Below are positions 52,056 through 60,730 of a stretch of 60,773 bases of DNA, piece after piece. The DNA is taken from contig DWVZ01000009.1 in assembly GCA_019119975.1 (NCBI GenBank), positions 1-60,773 of the forward strand. Reading direction: 5' to 3'. Numbering within the stretch: the first letter of the stretch is position 1; each line of letters starts with the position of its first letter. The position numbers were made by a program, and so were the translations under genes. A model generated the notes under the pieces. The model had not been told where the DNA came from. It saw only the letters and a program-made list of their open reading frames with translations, and made no database searches. This DNA is from Candidatus Blautia merdavium (GTDB taxonomy: Bacteria > Bacillota > Clostridia > Lachnospirales > Lachnospiraceae).

Positions 52056-53492
52056 TTATAAATCTTCCTTCATCACACCGGTCAGCAGTCTGGAATCCCC
52101 TCCTGCTTTTGTCAGCTCCAGCGGATCCTTCTTAAGCTCCCTGGCAAGGATCTCCATGGTCCTGGGGGAGCAGAAGCCTGCCTGGCATCTTCCCATGCCT
52201 GCCCTGGTCCTTCTCTTGACTCCGTCCAGGGATCTGGCTCCCAGAGGTCTGCGGATGGCATTTAAGATCTCGCCTTCCGTCACGGTCTCACATCTGCAGA
52301 TCACGTTGCCGTAGGCAGGATCCTGAGCGATCAGCGCCTGGATCTCTTCTGGTGTGGATTCTGCCACACAGGGAATGTCACGGCGCCGGGACTGGAAGTC
52401 CTCTTTCTTCTGCGCGTGCAGCTTTTCCGCGATCATGCCTGCCAGATACTCGCCAATGGCAGGCGCGCTGGAAAGTCCGGGAGATTCGATGCCTGCCGCG
52501 TTAAAGAAGCCTTCTGCACCCTCTGCTTCTCCCAGCACGAAATCCTCTTCCTTCTCTGTGGCACGCAGTCCGGCAAAGGAGGTGATCACCATGGAAAGGG
52601 GAACCGCCGGAGCACTGAGCTTTGCCATGGCTGCCGCCTTGTCAAGCCCCTGCCTGGTGGTATTCACACCTTCCTTGTCTTCTATGTCGTCTGCAGTAGG
52701 ACCTACCAGCAGATTTCCGTGGACCGTAGGTGTGATCAAAACACCTTTTCCCATCTTGGTGGGCAGCTGGAAAATGGTATGGGAAACAAAGTCTCCCGCC
52801 TTTTTATCCAGCAGGTAATATTCACCCTTTCTGGGCGTGATGGACAGCTTCCTGCTGCTGACCAGATTGTTCCACTGGTCCGCATATACCCCTGCTGCAT
52901 TCACCATGCATCTGGTCTCATAGACTTTATCCTCCGTCTGAATGCGGTATCCGTTTTCTGTCTTTTCTATGGTTTTCACCTGTGTATCAAAGGCAAATTC
53001 CACGCCGTTTACACTGGCATTTTCTGCCATGGCAATGGTCAGCTTAAAGGGACATACAATTCCTCCTGTGGGGGCGTAGAGGGCTGCTTTTACTTCTTCT
53101 GTCAGATTCGGCTCCATCTGGCGCACTTCTTCCCCTTTCAAAATACGAAGTCCCGGAACCTGGTTCTTCTCCCCTTTTTCCTTTAATGCCTCCAGCTTGG
53201 GAAGGTCCTGTTCATCAAAGCAGAGCACCAGCGAACCATTCTGCTTGTACGGGAAATCCAGTTCCTCTGACAGTTCCTGGATCAGGCGGTTGCCCCGGAC
53301 ATTCATCTTTGCCTTCATGCTGCCCGGCACTGCGTCAAATCCGGCATGGACAATGGCGCTGTTGGCTTTTGATGTCCCGCAGCATACGTCTTCCTCCTTT
53401 TCCAGCACCACTGTTTTCAGCTGATATCTGGACAATTCCCTGGCTACTGCGCTCCCGGTCACTCCGGCTCCGATAATTACTACATCATACAT
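52056..53492 (-). CDS. GlpA-like FAD-dependent glycerol-3-phosphate dehydrogenase with BFD-type [2Fe-2S] domain
   Basis: 478 residues. The DAO fold begins DVVIIGAGVTGSAVARELSRY, with GTSKANSAIVHAGFDAVPGS and GLRATEKEEDFVLGEA. The C-terminal domain has the BFD-like cysteines CRCETVTEGEILNAI and RRTRAGMGRCQAGFC. Proteins of this type oxidise glycerol-3-phosphate to dihydroxyacetone phosphate; the family also includes other 2-hydroxy-acid oxidases. The gene is preceded by glpP and a terminator hairpin, matching control by GlpP antitermination. Confidence 0.88.
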   Translation of the reverse strand: MYDVVIIGAGVTGSAVARELSRYQLKTVVLEKEEDVCCGTSKANSAIVHAGFDAVPGSMKAKMNVRGNRLIQELSEELDFPYKQNGSLVLCFDEQDLPKLEALKEKGEKNQVPGLRILKGEEVRQMEPNLTEEVKAALYAPTGGIVCPFKLTIAMAENASVNGVEFAFDTQVKTIEKTENGYRIQTEDKVYETRCMVNAAGVYADQWNNLVSSRKLSITPRKGEYYLLDKKAGDFVSHTIFQLPTKMGKGVLITPTVHGNLLVGPTADDIEDKEGVNTTRQGLDKAAAMAKLSAPAVPLSMVITSFAGLRATEKEEDFVLGEAEGAEGFFNAAGIESPGLSSAPAIGEYLAGMIAEKLHAQKKEDFQSRRRDIPCVAESTPEEIQALIAQDPAYGNVICRCETVTEGEILNAIRRPLGARSLDGVKRRTRAGMGRCQAGFCSPRTMEILARELKKDPLELTKAGGDSRLLTGVMKEDL

Positions 53493-53563
53493 GTCTGTTC
53501 CTCCTCTTTCTGTTCATGACAAAAGTTTCCCAGGTAAACTCCTCAGAATCCTTTTCTTTATAT

Positions 53564-53616
53564 AAAAAAAGACAATGCGAATCGTACATGGGATTTCCAT
53601 GCAGTTCCGCTCTGTC
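53564..53616 (-). terminator. Intrinsic terminator/attenuator between glpP and the GlpA-like gene
   Basis: On the minus strand GACAGAGCGGAAC pairs (with two wobble pairs and two mismatches) with GATTCGCATTGTC, with CATGG:CCATG inside, followed by TTTTTTT. It lies 72 bases before the GlpA-like ATG. The 10-mer AGAGACAGAG (53619-53610) overlaps its 5' arm, as it does at the glpP leader terminator. Confidence 0.7.
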
Positions 53617-53646
53617 TCTGTTCTCCGGCGTATCTATTCTGTTTTT

Positions 53647-54213
53647 TTACATAAACCACACCTTTTGATTGGTGGTAGAAATGGATACCGCGCCTGCGCC
53701 AAGCGCTGCCATGATATCCTCTTTATCCGTGATCAGCCCTCCGGCGATCATCGGTACTTTCGATGCTGCGCAGATCCTCTTTGTAATCTTCGGCATCACC
53801 CCCGGCAGGATCTCGATCATATCCGGATGTGCATTCTCTATCTGCTTTTCAATCGTAGCAAAAGCAATGGAATCGATGACAAAGAACCGCATAATAGCAA
53901 ACAGCCCTTCTTCCTTTGCCTCTCTGATAATATTGGGTCGGGTGGAAATGATTCCGTCTGCATGGGTCACAGAGCGGATGTACGTAACTGAAATCTCCCT
54001 GCTGCTAAGTCCCGCGATCAGGTCGATATGGATGATCACAGTCTTTCCCGCCTGTTTCAGTCTTGTCACAATGTTTCCAATATTACAGATATCTCCGTAC
54101 AGCACAAAGACGATCTGTATCTCGGAATCCAGCACCTTTTTTAATCCCGCCTCGTCTTTGATGGCTGCGATTACCGGACAGTCTTCAAATTCCTCCAGTA
54201 TTTTACGGTTCAT
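53647..54213 (-). CDS. glpP: Glycerol-3-phosphate responsive antiterminator
   Basis: 188 residues from ATG 54213 with GGAGG 9 bases upstream; the ORF track adds 38 codons. TIM-barrel-like GlpP marks are CPVIAAIKDEAGLKKVL, IQIVFVLYGDICNI, IIHIDLIAGLSSREISV, GIISTRPNIIREAKEEGL and VPMIAGGLITDKEDI. In Bacillus subtilis GlpP with glycerol-3-phosphate binds a leader mRNA and prevents termination upstream of glpD. Here terminator hairpins stand both before and after glpP. Confidence 0.94.
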   Translation of the reverse strand: MNRKILEEFEDCPVIAAIKDEAGLKKVLDSEIQIVFVLYGDICNIGNIVTRLKQAGKTVIIHIDLIAGLSSREISVTYIRSVTHADGIISTRPNIIREAKEEGLFAIMRFFVIDSIAFATIEKQIENAHPDMIEILPGVMPKITKRICAASKVPMIAGGLITDKEDIMAALGAGAVSISTTNQKVWFM

Positions 54214-54252
54214 GCTCCTCTTCCTCCGGTCTCTCCTGCCCTGTTTATCGTG

Positions 54253-54300
54253 AAAAAAGACAAGAGCAGAAAACCGTCCCTGCGGCTTCTTGTTCTTGTC
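54253..54300 (-). terminator. Leader terminator upstream of glpP (candidate GlpP attenuator)
   Basis: On the minus strand GACAAG pairs with CTTGTC, with AGAA-CCG and CGG-TTTTCT pairing inside, followed by TTTTTT. It lies between the promoter (about 54.33 kb) and the glpP ATG, so most transcripts would stop unless antitermination occurs. AGAGACAGAG (54309-54300) directly precedes and touches the 5' arm. Confidence 0.7.
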
Positions 54301-54315
54301 TCTGTCTCTTGTTTT

Positions 54316-54344
54316 ATTATACATCAATTACTTTCCTGTTGCAA
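54316..54344 (-). promoter_or_regulatory. Promoter of the glpP operon
   Basis: On the minus strand TTGCAA, a 17-base spacer and a perfect TATAAT. The predicted transcript start is about 95 bases before the glpP ATG, leaving room for the attenuator. Confidence 0.75.
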
Positions 54345-54377
54345 GAAAAAAGTCAGAAAATGAAAGCAAAAGACTGG

Positions 54378-57149
54378 TTAAGTTTTGGTAAAATCTGTCC
54401 GTCCTGTTACCCTTTCCAGCAATTCTCCAAAGCTGTCCACGGTCTCATACAGAACCGTTCCCCCGCTGACTGCCTGAAAATGTTTCTTTGCGCAGTAAGC
54501 TCTGGTTTCCCAGAGACTGCCCTGTCCCCGGACGCTTCTGCTTCCTTTCAGCTCCGCTGCCGCGCAGAGATATCCCCGGTCCTGTGTCCGGAAAACCACC
54601 GCCCAGCCCGGCGTACAGCGCCCCACCGGAGTGGAAATGAAAAAGCCCTCAGGAAGCTTCACATAGAGCGCCACCTGGTCATGCGCTTCCAGTTCTCTGG
54701 CAAAAGCAAGCTCCTTTGCAGACTCATACAGCACATAGTCAAAGAGATGTTTCTGTGCTTCTATGGCATTGACCCCAGGCTTTCCCCGCAGAACTGCTCC
54801 TGTAAAAAGACTGGTATCGTACTGTTCTCCCCGGGGCTGATACACAATGTGTTCGATAATGGCTGCGGCTTCCTGTTCCCGGATCAGTCCTGCCGCCTTC
54901 TGGATAAACTCCTCCGGATGATCAGCAAACTGTTCAAAGACTTCCCTGCGGATCCCGGTAAGGATGTCAATGATTACTTTCCTGGTAAGCCTGGTCTCCT
55001 CTGCCAGTTTCCCCACCAAATCATACCTGATTCCTTCACCGGATGCCGCTTTTGCTCCTTTCGAGGGCTCCGCTTCCTGACTTTTTTCCAAAGCCTGCGT
55101 CCGGTTCTTCCTCTGGGGCTGTCCCGGCTCTAAGATCCCCTGCTCCACCACAAAAGAAAGCCGGGGAATATGAAGCTTCGCATCCAGCGCCTGCACCGAT
55201 CTTCTGACCAGTTCTTCGGAGTCAATATCGGTCCGGTAAACCGACCTGCCTCTGATCCCTGCCCACAGAGTCTGAAATTCCGGTGTCCGAAGCTTCTCGG
55301 GGTCACAGGACAGCTGTATAGAACTTCTTCTGGCATTTTCCAGCCGGATAACCTGTTCCTCCTGCCCGCCGTCACTGTCTTCTTTCATTTCCTTCTGCAG
55401 AGCCCTGGCAAACTGGTCGTAGCTTTCACTGGCGATCACGGTCAGCAGATTCACCTTCTGGACCTCCCTGCCCAGCCTTCCGGCATCCATCCGTTCTCCC
55501 TTTTCATTGACGCACAGACGCATCCCCCTGCCGATTTCCTGCCGTTTGCGGATCTGGCTGGTACTCTGCTTTAAGGTACAGATCTGAAAGACATTGGGAT
55601 TGTCCCAGCCCTCTCTAAGGGCAGAATGGGAGAACAGGAACCTGACCGGAGATCTGACCGGATCCTGTTCCAGGAGCAGCTCCTTTTTCTTCATGATCAG
55701 ATCATAGGCATCCGCATCCTCCGAGATTTTCTCCTTTCCGGCGCCCTTGCTGTTGACCATTCTGCCCTTCTTATCAATGGAGAAATAGCCGGCATGGGTA
55801 TTATGAACCGAAATGGAGCGAAGGTATTCTCCATAGTCTTCCTCTCCCGGATCCAGTTCCAAATGCCGCAGGATCTCTGCATACTCCTGCTCAAATATCT
55901 GGGCATATCTTCCGTTGACCGGCTGTCCCAGAGCATCGTACTTTCTGTAATGCTCCACTTCATCAATGAAAAAAAGGGACAGGACCTTGATCCCCCGGGC
56001 AAAGAGCTGCCTCTCCTTTTCCAGGTGGGACAGGATCGTCTCCCGGATCTGGATACGGCGCAGCTGCTCTTCACTGGTTTTTCCTGCTGCCTCTCCTGCA
56101 TACAGCCGAATCCCGTTAAAGAATTCAATGGAATCATCCCGTCCGTCCACGGCTTTTACGATAAAGCGGTCCCGGTACTCTTCCAGCCTGCCGGAATGCT
56201 CATACAGGTCATAGCCAATTCCCACCGTTCTGGTGATCTTCTGTATGCCCTGGGGACCTCTGCGGTCAAACTGGAGCACTGCCCTGGGATCCGATCTGGA
56301 CAGCCGGATCCCCTCCAGATACAGGTATCCTTCTGATGCCCCAGTTCCTGATTCTGAGATTCCTTTTACCTGGATTTTCTTCACCAGCTGCCGCTCATAT
56401 GCCTCCGCCGCGTCCAGGCGGTAGACCATGTTATAAATGCTGTCTTTTCTGTGGGTGGCAGAATAGCGGAGGGTGAAAAGAGGATGAAATTCCCTCATAT
56501 TTTTCCTGGTCTGCTTCCCCTCCACAGACTGGGGTTCATCCAGGATCAGAATGGGATTGGTCTGCGCGATCACATCTATGGGACGGCGGGAGTGGAACTC
56601 ATCAGATTCCATGGTGATCCTGCGGGCATTCTTACCCTTGGCATTAAACGCCTGGGCATTGAGGATCATCACCTGCAGGGAAGGATCTGAGGCAAACTTC
56701 TCAATCTCCGCCAGCCTGCCGGAATCATAAAGGAAAAATCTTACCTTCTTTTCATATTCCCGGGCAAAGTGTTCCTGGGTCACCTGAAAGGATTTGTATA
56801 CCCCTTCCCGCACGGCAACGCTCGGCACCACAATGATAAATTTGCTCCATCCATAATGCTGATTCAGTTCATAGATCGTCTTCAGATAAGTATAGGTCTT
56901 CCCCACCCCGGTCTCCATCTCGACGGTCAGGTTATAATGTCCCTCCAGCTTTTCCGAAGGCTTGATTCCATTCTCCCGCTGGATCTTCTGTATCTGCTCC
57001 AGGATCCGCCCATCGCTCAGCCAGGGAGCCACCGGCTGGTTGCCCAGTCTCTGCCTGACAGGATCCGCGTAAGGCTGTCCCGCAAAGACTTCTACCACTG
57101 CCTTTGCCGCGTCCTCCTGGAATTTCTGCCGTTTGAATTGTAATTTCAT
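54378..57149 (-). CDS. res: Type III restriction enzyme, Res (helicase/nuclease) subunit
   Basis: 923 residues. The superfamily 2 helicase begins with Walker A in VEMETGVGKTYTYLKTIYEL and has the DExx box ILILDEPQSVEG; later motifs include LFSHSALREGWDNPNVFQIC and KQSTSQIRKRQEIGRGMRL. The C-terminal part has a PD-(D/E)XK-like nuclease region (GRCTPGWAVVFRTQDRG). With Mod it cuts DNA with two head-to-head unmethylated sites after ATP-driven travel. It follows mod by 9 bases. The length is a little under the usual 970-1000. Confidence 0.94.
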   Translation of the reverse strand: MKLQFKRQKFQEDAAKAVVEVFAGQPYADPVRQRLGNQPVAPWLSDGRILEQIQKIQRENGIKPSEKLEGHYNLTVEMETGVGKTYTYLKTIYELNQHYGWSKFIIVVPSVAVREGVYKSFQVTQEHFAREYEKKVRFFLYDSGRLAEIEKFASDPSLQVMILNAQAFNAKGKNARRITMESDEFHSRRPIDVIAQTNPILILDEPQSVEGKQTRKNMREFHPLFTLRYSATHRKDSIYNMVYRLDAAEAYERQLVKKIQVKGISESGTGASEGYLYLEGIRLSRSDPRAVLQFDRRGPQGIQKITRTVGIGYDLYEHSGRLEEYRDRFIVKAVDGRDDSIEFFNGIRLYAGEAAGKTSEEQLRRIQIRETILSHLEKERQLFARGIKVLSLFFIDEVEHYRKYDALGQPVNGRYAQIFEQEYAEILRHLELDPGEEDYGEYLRSISVHNTHAGYFSIDKKGRMVNSKGAGKEKISEDADAYDLIMKKKELLLEQDPVRSPVRFLFSHSALREGWDNPNVFQICTLKQSTSQIRKRQEIGRGMRLCVNEKGERMDAGRLGREVQKVNLLTVIASESYDQFARALQKEMKEDSDGGQEEQVIRLENARRSSIQLSCDPEKLRTPEFQTLWAGIRGRSVYRTDIDSEELVRRSVQALDAKLHIPRLSFVVEQGILEPGQPQRKNRTQALEKSQEAEPSKGAKAASGEGIRYDLVGKLAEETRLTRKVIIDILTGIRREVFEQFADHPEEFIQKAAGLIREQEAAAIIEHIVYQPRGEQYDTSLFTGAVLRGKPGVNAIEAQKHLFDYVLYESAKELAFARELEAHDQVALYVKLPEGFFISTPVGRCTPGWAVVFRTQDRGYLCAAAELKGSRSVRGQGSLWETRAYCAKKHFQAVSGGTVLYETVDSFGELLERVTGRTDFTKT

Positions 57150-57158
57150 TGTGTCACC

Positions 57159-58997
57159 TCAGATCACCTTTACTTTTGCTCCCGGCGCCAGCAGGCGGAA
57201 GATTTCTCCCACATTGATCTTCTCAGAGCTGTCGGCAAAGCCGCTGTCCCGAAATACCGCGCACCGGGGCTGCCCTGCGGCAATCTTCCGGATCACGCTT
57301 TCCGGTATCTTCTGCGCAAAGCACACCGCCAGCTCCCCCTGTCCGCAGGTATACACGCGGCAGCCTTCTATTTCTTCTGCCGTGTAGGTCATGGAAAGGG
57401 GATAGCCCCATTCCAGCAGACAGCCGAAGAGAAGGTCCAGATCCGACCGGTCCTCTTTAATATTGGATTCCAGAAGCGCCAGCATTTCCTGATGATAATC
57501 CTCTGGTCTGCGGTACACATCCTTCCAGTTGGAATCCCCCACAGAAAACCCTCGGAATCCTGTATCAGCAGTCTTTCCCTCCTGCCTCAGTCTGTCCCCG
57601 CACCGGCGGATGCGCTCCTGGGAAAGCTGGCACAGATTGTCATATTCTTTGTGCTGTATCTTTTCCGGCAGCTGCACCAGGATAAATTTTCTCTTTCCCC
57701 CGTCCCGGGCATTGGCTTCCATCACTGCCTGCGCCGTGGTCCCGCTTCCGGCGAAGAAATCCAGCACCAGATCCTCGCCGCCTGTGGCATACTGCACCAG
57801 TTTCTCGATAAACGCCGCAGGCTTGGGATAACTGAACCCGCTGTCGCCCAGCAGCTCTTTCAGCTCCACGGTAGCAGCCTGGTTCATATAGGGATTCTCT
57901 GTGCCAAAGAGACTGTGCACCGGCTCCCACTGGCTTGCCGCGTCCTTTTTATACCGCTTAAATACAAAGCCTCTCTCCGACTCCCCATATCCCTTTTTAA
58001 ATTTGATTTTCCCCTGTTGGATATAGTTTTCCATGGTTGTCCGGGAAAATGCCCAGTATCTCCCTGCCGGGGGATAATCGGTCCTGTGGGTATAGGGATT
58101 ATCGATTCCGAAATAGGTGGAAGGTCCCCCGGAGCGGGCGCTGGGATCTCCGGCGCACCAGTCCCCGTTCGGATCTTCGTCTGGATTGGCATAATTGTGA
58201 AAGGCTTTTTCTTCCCCATGGAGACGGACCCGGGAGGCATTTTTTCCATAGATCAGCAGCACCTCATGCTGCATATTAAACCCGTTTCCCTGATCTGCTG
58301 TCATGGATTTGGTCTTGCGGATCACCTGCCCGATATAGTTGGATTCCCCGAAAATCTCGTCGCAGATCTTCATCAGATTCGCCTGCTCATTGTCATCCAT
58401 GGAGATAAAGATCACCCCGTCCTCTGACAATAGATTTCTCGCCAGCAGCAGTCTGGAATAGATCATAGAACACCAGTCGGAGTGGAAACGTCCGTTGGAT
58501 TCTGTATTTTTAAACAGCTTCTCTCCCCTGGAATTATACATGCCCAGTCCGCTTTCATATTCCTCTTCCGACATGGCAAAATTATCTTTATAGATAAAAT
58601 CCTTCCCTGTATTATAAGGAGGATCAATATAGATCATCTTAATCTTTCCAAGGTAACTCTCCTGCATCAGCTTTAAAACTGTCAGGTTATCTCCTTCGAT
58701 GAAAAGATTGCCCGTGGTATCCCAGTCCCTGCTCCTTTCCGGCTGGGGGCGCAGCGTGTCCGAAGAAGACGTATAGGCGTCCATAAGCGCCTGCTTCTTT
58801 CCCGGCCATGAGAATTCATACCGTTCGCTGCCGGCTGTGTCTTCCTCTCCCAACAAAAGCTTCAGCATCTGAAAATCCACAGTCCTTTCTGTCTTATTAC
58901 CGATTCTGCTTTCTTTTACACAGGCTGGGAAGAGCTGCTGTAATTTCTCAATATTTCTTTCCCAGCCGGGGCTTGTTTCAAATCGCATTTTTTCCAT
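57159..58997 (-). CDS. mod: Type III restriction-modification, Mod DNA methyltransferase subunit
   Basis: 612 residues, beta-class amino-methyltransferase. The catalytic motif DPPYNTGKDFIYKDNF comes first and the SAM-binding DLVLDFFAGSGTTAQAVMEA comes near residue 420, with the target-recognition region between them. It methylates adenine in the recognition site and guides Res. AAGGAAG precedes the ATG. I see no simple-sequence repeat tract in or before the gene, so phase variation of the kind seen in Neisseria and Haemophilus mod genes is not indicated. Confidence 0.95.
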   Translation of the reverse strand: MEKMRFETSPGWERNIEKLQQLFPACVKESRIGNKTERTVDFQMLKLLLGEEDTAGSERYEFSWPGKKQALMDAYTSSSDTLRPQPERSRDWDTTGNLFIEGDNLTVLKLMQESYLGKIKMIYIDPPYNTGKDFIYKDNFAMSEEEYESGLGMYNSRGEKLFKNTESNGRFHSDWCSMIYSRLLLARNLLSEDGVIFISMDDNEQANLMKICDEIFGESNYIGQVIRKTKSMTADQGNGFNMQHEVLLIYGKNASRVRLHGEEKAFHNYANPDEDPNGDWCAGDPSARSGGPSTYFGIDNPYTHRTDYPPAGRYWAFSRTTMENYIQQGKIKFKKGYGESERGFVFKRYKKDAASQWEPVHSLFGTENPYMNQAATVELKELLGDSGFSYPKPAAFIEKLVQYATGGEDLVLDFFAGSGTTAQAVMEANARDGGKRKFILVQLPEKIQHKEYDNLCQLSQERIRRCGDRLRQEGKTADTGFRGFSVGDSNWKDVYRRPEDYHQEMLALLESNIKEDRSDLDLLFGCLLEWGYPLSMTYTAEEIEGCRVYTCGQGELAVCFAQKIPESVIRKIAAGQPRCAVFRDSGFADSSEKINVGEIFRLLAPGAKVKVI

Positions 58998-59084
58998 TTG
59001 TGTCTTCCTTTTGTGTCTTTCTTTATCCTAGTCGCTTCTATGGCATTGAAATATCGAGAAATTTCCTATGGCATTCTTTTGCCG

Positions 59085-59585
59085 TCAGAAAATTTCTGAA
59101 GAATAGATCTGAAATTCCAATGCCGCTGCTATCATCCTTTTGAAATCTCCTATCTTTTCATAGCTGTAGATTTTAAACTTATTTGTATAACGGGTCGTTC
59201 CCTTTTCCTTCTCCTCGTAATCAGTCCTTAAATCCAGGTGCTGCTGCTCTTCCAGCTTCCAGTCGCTGTGCCACGCCGCCGCAATCCCCGTTTCTGTGGA
59301 ATCGCACTGAAGAGAAATCTGAATGGAAGGCTTTCTGATCTTTCGTTCAAACTGTCCCAGCGTGGGATATTGAAATATACAATTTGCAAAATACCGGTCT
59401 CTGTATTCCCAGTCATATCCGATTTTCCTTTTGTGCAGGTGATCCAGAAATACGCCGTCGTTGTCATAAGTCTTCACCGGATTGGGACGCATCTCTATGT
59501 ATCTGTAATCCGGAAAGCGATTAAATAATTCTGCAAAGTCATTCATCGTCTGGTCGTGTTTGCTATACAGGGTTGGTCTGTACAT
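59085..59585 (-). CDS. Unknown protein encoded upstream of the type III RM genes
   Basis: 166 residues from ATG 59585 with GGGAGG upstream. It is soluble and rich in aromatic and charged residues (YRYIEMRPNPVKTYDNDGVFLD, IGYDWEYRDRYFANC, NKFKIYSYEKIGDFKRMIAA). No membrane segment or known motif is seen. It lies 88 bases upstream of mod on the same strand and is preceded by a TATAAT-containing AT-rich stretch, so it probably belongs to the RM unit. A defence accessory or control role is possible. I do not recognise the family. Confidence 0.7.
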   Translation of the reverse strand: MYRPTLYSKHDQTMNDFAELFNRFPDYRYIEMRPNPVKTYDNDGVFLDHLHKRKIGYDWEYRDRYFANCIFQYPTLGQFERKIRKPSIQISLQCDSTETGIAAAWHSDWKLEEQQHLDLRTDYEEKEKGTTRYTNKFKIYSYEKIGDFKRMIAAALEFQIYSSEIF

Positions 59586-59837
59586 ACAAATTCCTCCCTT
59601 CTAAGTCAAAGGTGCCTGTCGTTTTTTGCTGCATTGTGTATATTATAATATAAGTTCTGGTGGAAAGTAAATGACAAAGGGATTTTCTATCACTTCTCTG
59701 TCTCTTTGCACCCAAATCTTCCGGAACGCTGTTGTAAACCACAGGAAATATGATAAAATTCTATAGTAAAATATAGTAAAAGGAATGAACCCCAAAGAAA
59801 CCAGGAGAAAAAAAGATTCCGCCAAGGAGGTAACGAT

Positions 59838-60635
59838 ATGCCAATCTTAAAAGGATTAGAATGGACCTTTGATACAAAAGCCCCTCTCTATGCCAAACTG
59901 CGCCCAGGCTATGTGCCTGAACTGTATGAAAAGATTTTCCAATATAAAACCATCCATGCATCCAGCCATGTTGTAGAAATAGGCATCGGAGGCGGACAGG
60001 CTACCCTGCCTTTCTTACAGACAGGCTGCCAGCTTACTGCTGTAGAATACGGCAGCAATTTTTCTGATCTGTGCAGGGAAAAGTACAAAGAATTTCCTGG
60101 GTTTTCTGTCATCACAGGCAAGTTTGAAGATGTGGATTTTGAAGCTGACAGCTGCGACCTGGTCTTTTCCGCATCGGCATTTCACTGGATCCCGGAGGAG
60201 GCTGGCTGCCGTAAGGTCTTCTCCATGCTGAAAAGCGGCGGCGTTTTTGCAAGATTTGCCAATCGCCCCTACCCGGATAAGAGCAATCCGGAGCTATCCG
60301 ATGCTATTCAAAAATTATACGAAACCTATTATTACAAATTTCACAAAAGAAAACCGGAAACTCCCCAAGAATACACAGCTGAAAATGCCCGGGCAGCCGC
60401 TGAGATTCCTCTCAAATATGGATTTCAGGACATCGAATATGCCCTGTTCCACCGGATCCGGACCTTTTCCCCAAGCCAGTACACCGCTTTGCTGGAGACT
60501 TATTCCGATCATATGATTATAGAAGAAAGCATCCGAAAAGAATTCTTTTCCAAAATCCAGGAAGCCATCCACCAGCACGGCGGGAAAATCCATATCTATG
60601 ATACCATGGATCTGCAGCTGGCAAGAAAGCCATAG
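59838..60635 (+). CDS. Class I SAM-dependent methyltransferase
   Basis: 265 residues with AAGGAGGT before the ATG. SAM-binding motif I is VVEIGIGGGQATLPFLQTG, followed by the acidic residue in LTAVEYGSNF, DVDFEADSCDLVFSASAFHW and VFSMLKSGGVFARFAN. The layout is that of small-molecule methyltransferases of the ubiE/COQ5 type. The substrate is unknown. It is divergent from the RM genes. Confidence 0.9.
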   Translation: MPILKGLEWTFDTKAPLYAKLRPGYVPELYEKIFQYKTIHASSHVVEIGIGGGQATLPFLQTGCQLTAVEYGSNFSDLCREKYKEFPGFSVITGKFEDVDFEADSCDLVFSASAFHWIPEEAGCRKVFSMLKSGGVFARFANRPYPDKSNPELSDAIQKLYETYYYKFHKRKPETPQEYTAENARAAAEIPLKYGFQDIEYALFHRIRTFSPSQYTALLETYSDHMIIEESIRKEFFSKIQEAIHQHGGKIHIYDTMDLQLARKP

Positions 60636-60643
60636 ACTTTGAA

Positions 60644-60730
60644 GCAAAATGGCTTTGCGGCACTGCAGCCAATCAAATTCTGACTGATTGACATCACACT
60701 TCGGAAAGCCGTTTTGCATCTGTTTTTATT
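60644..60730 (+). terminator. Terminator-like hairpin after the methyltransferase gene
   Basis: GCAAAATGGCTTT pairs with AAAGCCGTTTTGC across a loop of about 48 bases and is followed by ATCTGTTTTTATT. The long loop makes it less certain than the others. Confidence 0.45.

Noticed and set aside
57492-58427. 311-aa plus-strand ORF
   Set aside because: Antisense to mod, which carries DPPY and FxGxG motifs; no recognisable domain in this frame.
57159-58997. Phase-variable mod gene
   Set aside because: No homopolymer or short tandem repeat tract was seen in or just before the coding region.
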